From Tetraselmis striata (Eukaryota; Chlorophyta; Chlorodendrophyceae; Chlorodendrales; Chlorodendraceae): a stretch of DNA of 64,000 nucleotides. Positions 36,481 to 46,816 of the stretch are shown here, piece after piece (the first letter of the stretch is position 1; each line of letters opens with the position of its first letter). The DNA lies in NCBI GenBank assembly GCA_006384855.1, contig VCJN01002769.1:434001-498000 (forward strand), in the 5' to 3' direction. The notes below the pieces were generated by a model that saw only the letters and a program-made list of their open reading frames with translations, ran no database searches and was not told the DNA's origin. The position numbers and the translations under genes were made by a program.

Positions 36481-36787
36481 CTGATGCCATGACGGCAGGG
36501 TAGTTTAGCCGTTGACCTCGTAGCGCGTCGCGTGAGTACCGGGCTCGTTTAGCTGCATGTGAGAGGCCGCCGCGCTGACGGCGGTTGAAGAGGGTTAGCC
36601 GTTAGCGTGGCAGGTCGGAAAGGCCGCGCCAAAAAGAGGGAATCGGTGTAGCCTCGTGATGTAGATGTTGAAGGACAGGGTAGCGCCATAGGGGTTGATC
36701 ATGGCAAGGGTAAAGGGAGGATGACGGCTCGCCTAGGGGGGTCAGTGGTGAGAGAGTCCCGCTCATGCCGATGACTCCAGTGCAGCG

Positions 36788-37762
36788 TTACCTGGAAGGT
36801 GCGCACGGAGGCGTGCCCTCGAAATGCAGCTGCCGGGGGTCGGCACGGCGGAGCACCCCATCATTCGGCCTTGTCGACCGGAAGGCCCTCCACCTTTGCG
36901 TTGATCCTGCCTGAGTCCTTGGTGACGTCCTTTGCAAAGGTGGCTCATTGCGCCACCGCCTCGCGCACCGGGCGCGTAATCTTGAAGTTTTCGCGGCTGC
37001 CGCCGCCACCGTCCCAGTCGCGGTCGGTGCGCCAGAGGGCGCCGCCGAAGCGTTGGCGGGCGGTGCTTTTCGCGGCGCTCGCGATGTTGGCGTCATCATA
37101 GACGCGGTCCTTGTGGAGCTCCAATAGCTCGGAGAACTCGGGCGACCCTAGGTTCTCGGTACCAAGGCGGAAGTAACGCTCCCGTACGACGTCGAGCGCG
37201 AATGTGTCGCCGTGGTGCGTTTGTGTACCCCAATGCTTGCGGAGGTACGCCAGACGGAACCGATGGCCGTTGTCGATGTCCTCCATGCTGTGGACGATGG
37301 CCTTGAGCCGCTGCCCGAAGGCCAGGGTAATTCCCTCGGTGACTCGAGCACACGGTCGAGGGCGATGGGGAAGAGCCCGGGACGTCTCAGACTGTCGGGA
37401 GGCATCCCGACAGAGCTGTAGCTGAGTTGAGCTGAGGGCGAGTTTCCAATTTGAATATAGAGGTTCGCTCGAAGGGGCGAATGGCGCACGGACGCTCTGG
37501 TCCATACCACCGGCGCGGGACTCGAGGCCGCCCGGAATGGCGTCCTCTTCACCGGTGGCTGCCGGCGGCATAGGAGTCTCTTGAGTGGTGAAAAACTGGA
37601 GAGCTGCTCCTGAATTAGTTGATTCAATCTTATATCGTCCGCCTTACGACGCGCCGCCTCGATGGGGTTGTGGTCAGTAGCCGTCGTTCCGATGCCCTCG
37701 AAAGCCGCCGCCTTGCCGACGTCGACCATCTTGAGGGCGGTAGGCGAGCCGTGGCATGTCAT
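36788..37762 (-). pseudogene. Gag-like or other retroelement ORF relic
   Basis: On the minus strand a coding-like segment (37762 to about 37570, IEAARRKADDIRLNQLIQEQ) is followed in another frame (37571-36945) by RLKAIVHSMEDIDNGHRF, RLAYLRKHWGTQTHHGDTF and SPEFSELLELHKDRVYDD. It lies between the two LTR-like repeats together with the YR relic, so it is probably the Gag-like gene of the same element. No zinc knuckle or other diagnostic motif is visible. Confidence 0.4.
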
Positions 37763-37926
37763 CGCTAAGGGGTCGTTGGGGAGAGAGCCGCGTGGAGAAG
37801 AAAGACAGGAAAAGCCTCGGCTTGAGCTCGTCAGTCGTCATGTGGTAGCAGCGCGAGCGAAGGGTGGAAGGTTTCGTACCGTTCCGAAGGCATGAGCACT
37901 CTGTACGGCACGAAACCGCGCGATAG

Positions 37927-38235
37927 TGTTGTGCGGGCAGGAGGCCAGCACTAAACTAAGAGAGTGGTCCAGTCTAGCGGACGATGATGGTTTTATAAGA
38001 TTTAATGGGTACGGGGTGACCGCCGTTATCGCCGTAGTGGGCGGCACGCAAAGTGCCGTACATCGGCTCGCAGTACCAAAAAGCATTATTAGTGAGTGCC
38101 AAAGCACCTGTGCTAAAGCACCAGTGTTTTTTTGCACCCGTGCTCAAGGACCAGTACCATACTCGTCTCGGCACCCGCATGCCCTAATAAAGGCAGGGGG
38201 CGAAGGAATCCCCAAGAACACAGTAGCTCCAAACA
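37927..38235. repeat. LTR-like repeat, copy 2
   Basis: Direct repeat of 35130-35420. Differences include small indels (GCATTATTAGTG insertion; longer T run near 38130). The two copies bound about 2.5 kb of YR and Gag-like relics. Confidence 0.7.
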
Positions 38236-39498
38236 GATTTCGTACCGCGGTACGTTTGATCATGTCATGATATAAAGCACGCACGTGCATTGTAACACTT
38301 GCCAAATCAAGATAAAAATGGCGTAACAATCCCCACTGGTCAAAGCGTGACATAGCGTACACGCCGTGGAAGGTTAAACGTCGCCGGGCCAAATATATTC
38401 ATGTATTTGAAAAAGCAACCGAGAGACGACGGGAGCTGTCGGGGGACAGCGCTCGGAGCGTTGCGCATGAACAAGGCACGGGGACGAGAGGAGCAGACAG
38501 GGGGTCGCAGGGCGACGCACCGCTACACATATAGCGGGGCGCATGACAGACTAAGCATAAGTGCGACGTCAAACCCAGCTCCAGATCCACCTTGCTACCA
38601 CGGCACGCTACGCCACACCCCTCCCCCCTTTCTGTGTTTTTTCAGCTACCAACTACCATGGCCGGAAAGGAGAACAACATGCCGGAGGGGGAGCTCGTAC
38701 CTGCCGGAGACGGGGCCCCGCTCAGATCAAAGAGAGGGGCAGCAGCAGGTATGCCGACCTGACCACGGACTCCGACGGGTGCGGGCACCTGTACAGATAA
38801 GAAAGGCAGTACCGCGCCGTAGGGGTCCACCAGGGGCAGGCCCACTTCGGCCACCAAGATCCCCGCAGGCGTAGACCAGGCGTACAGGTAGTGGGCCATA
38901 GCCCCGCAGAACCCAGCCCTCCGTCACGGCTCGTGCTCCCAACGCTCCGCACTGACGAATAGCACTGCGTACCGACCGACAGACTGGCGTAGTTAGCACT
39001 CGGAAATGGCCAATGGGGCCGTCCTGTCACAGCTCAGGCTACCCACACCCGCCAGGATCCGGCGACCAGCTCACCTCACCTAAACGGCCTGTATCACCGC
39101 GGTACCGAGGACTAACTTAGGGAGGTCATGAAGGAAACCCACACGCGACAACGATGCAGTTTTCGTAAGGGGGGCGATGTCCGCCGAGCGTTGCCGCAGA
39201 GATGGCACTATGCGTAACGCCCGCCGCCCGCGCCGCTATTTTCTATAAAGTGTCCAGCGAGTAACGACGGCACACCACACCGGGCCCGACGGGCCACGAC
39301 ATGACAGGCCGTCTACATGCAACGATTACAGCCAATAGCTTAACCCAGTTCGGACGAAAACTCGCACGCGACGCGCGTGGTTTCTATATATGTGTATATG
39401 TGCAGTTATAGTATATACATGTATAGATATGTGTATGTATATGTATATACTGTGTATATGCATAATATATATATAGCGTAAGCAAAAGGGGTCGTCCA
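38236..39498. other. Stretch between the decayed and the better preserved element
   Basis: No gene recognised. An AT-rich block with TATATGTGTATATG-type repeats (about 39386-39475) precedes the hairpin at 39499. Open frames around 38400-38900 show no motif. Confidence 0.4.
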
Positions 39499-39549
39499 GA
39501 CCTACAGTGGAAGACGGGTCAAGGCCCGCCAGTTTCCCCACTGTAGGTC
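39499..39549. repeat. Hairpin at the left side of the Kangaroo-like element
   Basis: GACCTACAGTGG near 39499-39510 is the reverse complement of CCACTGTAGGTC near 39538-39549, a perfect 12-bp stem. A smaller CGGG/CCCG stem lies in the loop. It sits 30 nt before the tandem leader repeats and may mark the element end or a structured leader. Confidence 0.55.
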
Positions 39550-39579
39550 AAAAGGCTATACAATAAGAAGAAAAACAAA

Positions 39580-39955
39580 GGTTCCCTCGAAAAAACAGTT
39601 CCACAAGCTCGGGGTCTCACAGGCCGTGAGGCACCGTGGGACATACATAATACGCTCCCAGGTTCAAACGGGTCAAAGGATCAAAACAAGGATCAAAAAA
39701 GTTCCCTCGAAAAAAAAAAAAACAGTTCCCACAAGCTCGGGGTCTCACAGGCCGTGAGGCACCGTGGGACATACATAATACGCTCCCAGGTTCAAACGGA
39801 TCAAAGGATCAAAACAAGGATCAAAAGGTTCTCTCGAAAAAACAGTTTCCACAAGCTCGGGGTCTCACAAGTCGTGAGGCACCGTGGGACATACATAATA
39901 CGCTCCCAGGTTCAAACGGATCAAAGGATCAAAACAAGGATCAAAAGGTCACCAC
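39580..39955. repeat. Three tandem ~125-bp leader repeats
   Basis: Units start near 39580, 39701 and 39828. Each has GTTCYCTCGAAAAAA, CACAAGCTCGGGGTCTCACA, GTGAGGCACCGTGGGACATA and GGATCAAAACAAGGATCAAA. They differ by a longer A run in unit 2 and a few substitutions. They lie upstream of the Gag-like ORF, where a retroelement leader or promoter would be. Confidence 0.85.
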
Positions 39956-40728
39956 TCAGACGGATACACAGAACAGACTCAAGCAGTCCAATGGCTCCCG
40001 GACTCGCGGACTGCAGTGCCACTGGGTTCGCTGGATCATACGATCCGGAGGACCACAGAAATGGCAGTCAGCAAGACTCAAAAAGTCGAGCAGGCTATAG
40101 GGCTCACACGGTTCACCGTTTCAAGCACAGACAGCACGCAGCTACGTACCCATACGCACCGGCAGTTTCCACAGCGGGCTCACCGGAGAGATCGCGGCAT
40201 CCATCGAGCAAAACGCCGCAGCATAACAATACTAATCCGGATCCACTATATTATTCTCCCTCGTCTATCTGTCCACCTGCACATATATGTTTCTACATAC
40301 ATATACATATATACATATACATACGCAGCACCATCCAAATGTCAATAAACATAAACATGAACATAACGACACCCACCCACACAAACGCGCATAGCATTTC
40401 CCCACATACATACGCACACACATAGAAATATAACACACACGCATGCACGCCTATCACGATCTCTCGAAAAAAGATTCCAGATCAGGACATCATATCCAGT
40501 TTCCATCACACCCGCGGATCGCGGCAACATGATCAGCAAGCGCCATCCTGGGGCGACGCTACCCGGCACCAGCAAGGTTATGCGGGCGGATAAAACGCAC
40601 CGTGTTAAGGTGTTTCTCACACATCAGGACTCAGGAGCCAGGGCAAAATAAAAAAAATAAAAAAAAATTGTCGAATAAAACTGGTCTCATCGCAAACATC
40701 AATCATCCACCCCCTCAATATCCAAAGA

Positions 40729-42219
40729 TTGCGGGATATTCATGCTATACAGGCAGCATCAAGCCGGGATCCGGCGGTTCACACATGTGTTCCATGTTCA
40801 CTGTCTCCAGGCCAACGGAAGGCAGGCGGCAAGCCCAAGAGAGGCAAGACCGCATTGCTCAACCAGCCGGAGGGCAGTGGCGACAAGGAAGTCACCGGAG
40901 ATACCGATGATGAGATCGAGGAGATCGAGGAGATCGAGGGCACCGGGGATCCAGCCATCGGGACCACATACGGCAGGCCCGAGCTCGAGGAAGCCGAGGT
41001 CCAGGCTCAGCAGCGCCAATACATGCCCCAACAAGCCAGGGATCAACGCGCTGCAGATCAACTCGCCAGATCGGCGGCGGACTATGACGAATCAACCGCA
41101 TGGGAAGCCATGAATCTCGCCCAGCGCGCATTCGCCCAGATGGAGCGCATGACGCCGCGCATCGCAGGGATCCAGATTGAGCTGGACTCCAACCAGTTCG
41201 CGGTCACCCAGCTCCAAGGCCAAGTGGCAGCCCTTTCCAAGCGGATCATGGACATGGCGGCAGGAGTCAACGGTCCGGACAACAATCAACGCACAGCTCA
41301 GCGCACCAGCCTCACAGCGGACCTGATCGAGATCCACGACACCAGGATGATCAGACCGATCACCATGTCACACCCACTGGCAGAGGTCCACCAGATCGTA
41401 ACGTTCATGAAATCGTTCTGCGAGGCAGAGCTCTTCAACCTGATCGTTGCTGAGATGGAAATTCTCATGGTCATCCAGAAGGGCAACACCGCCCTCAAGG
41501 ACAGCAACAAAGTGATCATGGCTCTCAAGGCGGACCACGAGATTGGGTACGAACGCAACCACATGCTCGAGACACTGACCGGCATGTTCATGGACCGGTT
41601 CAATGTCAAGGGATCAGACGTCTCACTGGATTTCAACACGATCTCCACCATCACTGCTGCGCTGGGGAATATGTGCAAGCGCGCTATCGCTCTGGTCTCC
41701 GCCATGGACACCAGCGGGGTGGCAACGAACATGCAGACCACCCAAGTGGTTGCCAAGATGACCTACCCCCCGGATCACGCGGAGGAGTACAAGGGCCTCA
41801 CATGGGCATCGGCCAAGGATCTGGCCAAGACATTCGTGGTCAGGTTCGCGTTCATTATGGGAAAGCGCCTCACGCGCAATCTCAAGATCCAGTCTCAGGC
41901 CAAGGCCGCAGCTCCCCATTACGAGGTAGGCGAAGGGTCCGGGGGGCCCAAACCCACAGTCCCCCCCAAGCCTACAGATCATCTCCGCGGGTCGCTAAAG
42001 GACAAGCGCTACGATCTGTGGCCAACCGGGAAATCGGCCACGGTGGAGAGAAAAACCGCGTGGTGCGCCAAAAACATGTGCGAAGGCGCCATGACTGGCA
42101 CATGCACCCGACCCCCCGCAAGGTGCAATTTTCTCCACCACGTCTCCCCGCTGGGGTTAGACACGGACCAAGTGCTGACCATGATCAAGAACGGACGCGC
42201 TGCCAGGTCCAAGCACTAG
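40729..42219 (+). CDS. Gag-like protein of the Kangaroo-like element
   Basis: Open frame of up to 496 residues ending at TAG. The acidic N-terminal third has an EIEEIEEIEGT run and Gln-rich sequence. The middle is helical (MNLAQRAFAQMERM, IQIELDSNQFAVTQLQGQV). The C-terminus has a cysteine/histidine cluster (WCAKNMCEGAMTGTC...CNFLHH), likely a CCCH- or knuckle-type zinc-binding site for RNA. Position upstream of the RT and the zinc-binding tail fit a nucleocapsid-like Gag. The start is not certain: no in-frame ATG exists before about 41023. A splice acceptor (CTGTCTCCAG, about 40809) could join an upstream leader exon instead. Confidence 0.6.
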   Translation: MRDIHAIQAASSRDPAVHTCVPCSLSPGQRKAGGKPKRGKTALLNQPEGSGDKEVTGDTDDEIEEIEEIEGTGDPAIGTTYGRPELEEAEVQAQQRQYMPQQARDQRAADQLARSAADYDESTAWEAMNLAQRAFAQMERMTPRIAGIQIELDSNQFAVTQLQGQVAALSKRIMDMAAGVNGPDNNQRTAQRTSLTADLIEIHDTRMIRPITMSHPLAEVHQIVTFMKSFCEAELFNLIVAEMEILMVIQKGNTALKDSNKVIMALKADHEIGYERNHMLETLTGMFMDRFNVKGSDVSLDFNTISTITAALGNMCKRAIALVSAMDTSGVATNMQTTQVVAKMTYPPDHAEEYKGLTWASAKDLAKTFVVRFAFIMGKRLTRNLKIQSQAKAAAPHYEVGEGSGGPKPTVPPKPTDHLRGSLKDKRYDLWPTGKSATVERKTAWCAKNMCEGAMTGTCTRPPARCNFLHHVSPLGLDTDQVLTMIKNGRAARSKH

Positions 42220-42699
42220 ATCCCCAGATCGCAGGCACAGATCTGACAAATAGGTTCCACTCCCCATCTGCGCCACGTGATCACCAATGCAGGCAGACTA
42301 GCACCGGCTCACAATCTGACATTGCGCCCTGAGCAAGTCAAAGCCGGATCAACCACAGGCCTCACAAACCCACCAGTTTCTTGTTCGCCGGACCCCAGAC
42401 CAGACGAACGGATCCCCACTGTAATCAGGCTCGTAAGCTTCTCTTGCCAACATCAATTACAAACTGCAAACGCGCCCAGTTTCCGCGCTCGCACAGAATA
42501 TTCAAAAATAGATACAAATTTCACCCGCAAGCGCAGGATCTGCGCACAGCCTCCAGCGTCAATAAATGCACCACAATCAATAAGGAACTGGGGCGCCACC
42601 TGGCTCACCTAGATCCCCAAGACCACACAGCGAGGATCGCTCATTAGTAAGATCCCATGTTCGCTGTGCCGAAACTTCACAGGTTCAAACACCGGCAGC

Positions 42700-44094
42700 A
42701 TGGACCCTGTCATGCAGCGCCTTCTCAGCCAACACGGATGCCTGTTGGAGACAGCCACCACGTGGGGCCGCGTCCGGCAGCCCAAGAAGTTCATGCATGA
42801 GGCAGGAGGATTTTCTGTGCTCGACATATGCGCCGGCCAGATCGTGCCAATTTATGGCCTCCACACAGCGGGAGGGCAGTTCAAAAAATACAGATACAAC
42901 GACATCAATGACAGAGCCAGGGACCTCACGGCCTGGCGACTCCAGCAACTCATGCAAGACGCACCGTCGCAATGGGACGCCAACTCGCTCAGCGATTGGG
43001 AGCAAGCTATCCCTATGGATCTCAAGGAGTTCGCCGCCGAAGCGGAATATGTATTCAGCCAGATCCCAGACTCATTGCCAAACCTGGTGATCGCAACTAT
43101 ACCGTGCGTGGACACATCGCTGGCTGGCGACGGTTTGGGTCTCAGAGGGCACCGATCGGGTTTGGTGTTCTAACTTATGGTGGTCATGCGGGCCCTCCGC
43201 AGCGCCTACACGGCGGCAGGATGGAAGCCCACAACACCGGGCGACGCGCCGTTCGCGTGGATACTGGAAACATCACCCATCTTCGAGACGGATACTCGAC
43301 CGCTCATCTTGGAGGCCAAGCAAGTGTTCACCCACCTGCTCGGGAACCCGGTGCAACCGGACGCGGCCATGGCGGGATCAAGCGCTTACCGCAAAACCAT
43401 GCTATTCTCCAACATGGGGAGGGAGGACCAATTCAACTCCATCCAGGACTGGACCCCGGTTCCAATGATCCGATCCCTTCAGGAATGTCTGCCGCCCAAC
43501 TATAAATTGCAGACAGTGGAATCATGGCACATCACGCCACGCTACCCGCACAACATCTTGGGTAGTCCCGTGACAATGTCACCCAAGTATATGCGCTCCA
43601 AGGACTCATACGCCTTCAAACGGCACCGACACGGACGGGGCAGGCACGGCGTGGGAGTAGTTCTCACCCGCGATCAACCAAGCGGCGCATGGATACCAGC
43701 AGAGCCGCCAGTCCAACAGATCGAGCTCTCAATGGGTTTCCCCAGAAATTACAATCTGCAGGCCAGATGCCGCAGCAGCCCAGCTCAACCAGGAGAGCTA
43801 ACCGCCGATAACACCGACCTCCTCACAACACGGGAGCGGTGCGAATTCTACGGAGACGGATGGGACGCAAACCTGTCCATCAGACTATGGAAAACCATCC
43901 TCAATTGGGACTCCCCGCCGTCGGACGGGCCGGACCCAGGCGAACCTACCAGAGACCACAAGCGCCGCGCGCCTGGTCCAGATCATGATGCAGACGCCCC
44001 GGCTATCAAGCGCCCAACCCCCGCAGATTTGGCGCCGCCACGCGGGGCCCCGGGGGGCACACCCAGCCAGGTCGCAACCCCCAGCAGGGGCTAA
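42700..44094 (+). pseudogene. C5-cytosine DNA methyltransferase of the Kangaroo-like element, one in-frame stop
   Basis: One frame runs from ATG 42700 to TAA 44092-44094, broken only by TAA at 43171-43173. Before the break are motif I (FSVLDICAG, residues 38-46, SAM binding) and motif IV with the catalytic Pro-Cys (TIPCVDTSLAGDGLG, Cys136), then RGHRSGLVF as in bacterial Dcm. After the break come motif VI-like WILETS, a basic HRHGRGRH (motif VIII-like) and IELSMGFPRNYN, matching the conserved RLMGFP-type motif near the end. The order and spacing are those of Dcm/DNMT enzymes, which methylate cytosine at C5. DIRS elements are known to carry an adenine methyltransferase-like domain; a cytosine enzyme here is different. 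The stop, right after motif IV, would truncate it unless read through; a restart at ATG 43177 is possible but would lack the SAM site. Confidence 0.75.
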
Positions 44095-44181
44095 GGGACC
44101 AGAACAACCTGCCCCATCCAGTCGTCAGCCGCAAAGCTCACTGCGAGGGGCTCGCCAGGCCAAGCAGTTCCAGCCCCGGCG

Positions 44182-46798
44182 GTGTGGCCGGAACACAACG
44201 ATTACCCGGTTAACGAGCAGCCCCACCACTCAGAACCAACAGATCAGAAGGCACAGATCGCAGTTGCCAACCACACGTTCACCCAGGCACGGGACAAGGA
44301 CGGGGAAGAAGCGGACGACGTATTTGACCGCCTGACACCAGCCCCCGCAGGCCTACGGCCGATTACACCAGCACCGCCAGATCACCCCCCACCGGCGCTG
44401 CTCCACTCACTGCCGAAACCGCTCCGGCAATCCGACCCAGAAATGATCCGGGCACTAGCCCAACTGGATAAGACTCACACTATGCTGGAGCAACGCCGTC
44501 AAGGCGTAGCCCCGCCCGAACCTACGGATGAGGAGTGGCTGCGGGAACTCCGCAGCGAGATCAGACCAACGGAAAAGTTCGTCACCGGCAACCTGCATCG
44601 GTTCCTGCCCGTCTGGGAAAAATACATCGCCACCATGCCAGCGGCAGATCAGCAGCGACCGGTGGTCAAGCGCGTACTGCGCACCCTCCGGAGAGGACTC
44701 AAGTTCGATTTCGTCAATCCTCGCTGCGACACCCAGCGCTCGCACCCGCGCTACAAGCGCAACATTAAACGAGTAGCCCGATCATTGGCGAGGGCCATGG
44801 GACCGGACCAGGTGGAGCCGTTGCTCAACCGGACCACACCGGGACGAGTTCACCTGCCAAATCTACCATCATACCACGAGAACCAGGATTTTGTACTCGA
44901 GCAGCGCGACGCTATTGCTGATGGACGGACGGCTCGTCGAGTGGTGGTGGCCAGACAACCAGCCCCCACAGTGCATCCTGCCCCTCGGGGTGGATGTGAA
45001 GGCGGTGTCAGGGAAATGCCGATTGATCCATGATGCAGGATACATCAACCTGTTCAGCCGGTATATCAAGTTCTCGTTGGAGTCCATGGAGGACGCCACG
45101 ACCGGAACCACCACGGGCTTTTGGGGAGTGGCCAGCGACATCAAGGGCGGCTACACCCATCTCTGTTTTGCCCACAGCTCGGTCACCTACACCGGCGTGG
45201 AAATTGAAGGAAAAGTGTACGCGCATGTGGCCGTAAATTTCGGCAATGCGCCTGCACCACGGGTCTACACAGAAGTTACTGCAGTTATGTTCCACTGCAT
45301 GCGCATGGCGGGGGTCTACATGACCCTCTATATCGACGACCGCCTGATGAGAGCTTTCCTTAGGCACCAGCTCATGCAAGATGCGCTGATGGCGTTCATC
45401 CTGGAAGCAGCGCTCGGATGGGCAGTTTCCACCGAGAAGCTGCAGGTACCCCCCCGCCAAACAGTGACGTGGACGGGGCACGAAATCCACTGGCACGCGC
45501 AGGAGCCGTTCCTAAAAATCCCAGAGGAAAAAATGGCCCACGTGGTCAACTTGACGCGGGAGCTCAGCGCGCGCCCGCAGGCAACGCCGCGTGAGCTGGC
45601 ACAGGTAGCGGGAAAATTATACAGCATGGAAAAAGCTGTCCCGCTCCTGCCACTACTATGCCGCGACCTGTGGGAGGAGACAGCGGGGACCAAGGCATGG
45701 GACATGCCATCACCACTCCAACCCCGGCTATCCGCCTACCTGCGTTTCCTCGCCGATCACTGCGCGAAGCACAACGGCAAGCGCATCTGGCAGCGCCAGC
45801 AGGGACTCATCGTATGCGGGGACGCATCAGCCATCGGATTCGGCGCAAGGGTGGTTAACCCATACGGAAACTTCGAGGGTGACCCAGACACATGGGCAGT
45901 CCCGGCACACGAGCAGCTCCAACGATGGGGCACACCGGTATTCCAAACCGCGTTCACAGAGGCGCTACGAAAAGCCGCCGAGGATCAGTCTTATTCCAGC
46001 ACCGAGCGGGAGCTCGATTGCTTACTGGCATTTCTCCGCATCGCACTGATCTGGATGCCGCAGTTACTACGCCACTCCGCCATGCTCTACCTAACAGACT
46101 CCCAGAACACAGAGACAGACATCAGGTGCATGCGAGGCGGACCACGGGTGTTTCACACCGTGTGCGAGATATGGCAGGTCTGCCTTTTGCACGACATCGA
46201 TCTGCAGATCAAGTGGCTGCCACGCGAACACGCCCTCATGCAATGCGCGGACGATGAGTCCAAAGAGGAGGACCCATCGCAATGGGCGCTCAGCCCATGG
46301 CACACCGAGCTCATCCAGCAACGCTGGGCGGTGGCGAACATCGCATTCGAACAGAAACAGATCCTGGACGTCTTTGGCGACGAGGTCACTGCCAAATCTG
46401 AGCATTTCTTCTCTCGAGCTCTCTCTCCTGGCACGTCAGGCATTGACGGGTTCACGCAGGCATGGTTCACATCAGCGGTCCCCAAGCCGCTCTGCTGGGT
46501 CAACGGCCCGTTTACCCACATGACACGCGTCATCCAAAAACTAATTGATGAACGCGCCGACGCAGTGCTCATTTTCCCAGATTGGGTGGCAGGCTGGCGG
46601 GCAATGCTCAGCGAGCTCCCAGTCCGCGACGCATTTACGTTGCCAAAGCAAGACGCCGGAGGCACGAACCAATTGCTGTTCAAGCCGGGCTCACGGGTCC
46701 CGCGCAAGGCGCGCGAGGCGGGATTAAAGTCCCAGCCAAACTATGAGGTTGTCGCGATGTTGATCATTTGGGACAACAGCGATTGGATTACAACATAG
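44182..46798 (+). pseudogene. Reverse transcriptase-RNase H of the Kangaroo-like element, one frameshift
   Basis: An N-terminal extension reads in frame from 44182 (possibly from just after 44094) to about 44925. The RT then continues in the next frame to TAG 46796-46798. The shift falls at GGACGGAC (about 44924-44931), and one 4-bp unit accounts for it. RT signs: RLIHDAGYIN, WGVASDIKGGYTHL with the first catalytic Asp, and LYIDDRLM as the YxDD box. RNase H signs: VCGDASAIGFGARV, SSTERELDCLL, LYLTDSQNTETD and a distal Asp in MQCADDESK. The C-terminal part (CWVNGPFTHMTRVIQKL, LIFPDWVAGW) is a segment found after RNase H in DIRS-type proteins. Apart from the frameshift all catalytic residues are kept. 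A programmed shift cannot be excluded, though no canonical slippery site stands out. Confidence 0.8.
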
Positions 46799-46816
46799 CG
46801 CGAGGCACGCTAAGCA

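Noticed and set aside
39386-39541. Short ORF of Tyr/Ile-rich protein (39326-39541 minus)
   Set aside because: It is the translation of an AT-rich TATA-type simple repeat.
39754-40425. Open frame of 223 codons through the leader repeats
   Set aside because: The repeated peptide is a by-product of the tandem DNA repeat. The rest is low-complexity Thr/His-rich sequence without motif support.
43171-43173. TAA read as Gln, as in some ulvophycean algae
   Set aside because: Protease B ends in TAA and the element's Gag and RT end in TAG with no conserved sequence after them, so a reassigned code is not supported by one nonsense codon in a mobile element.
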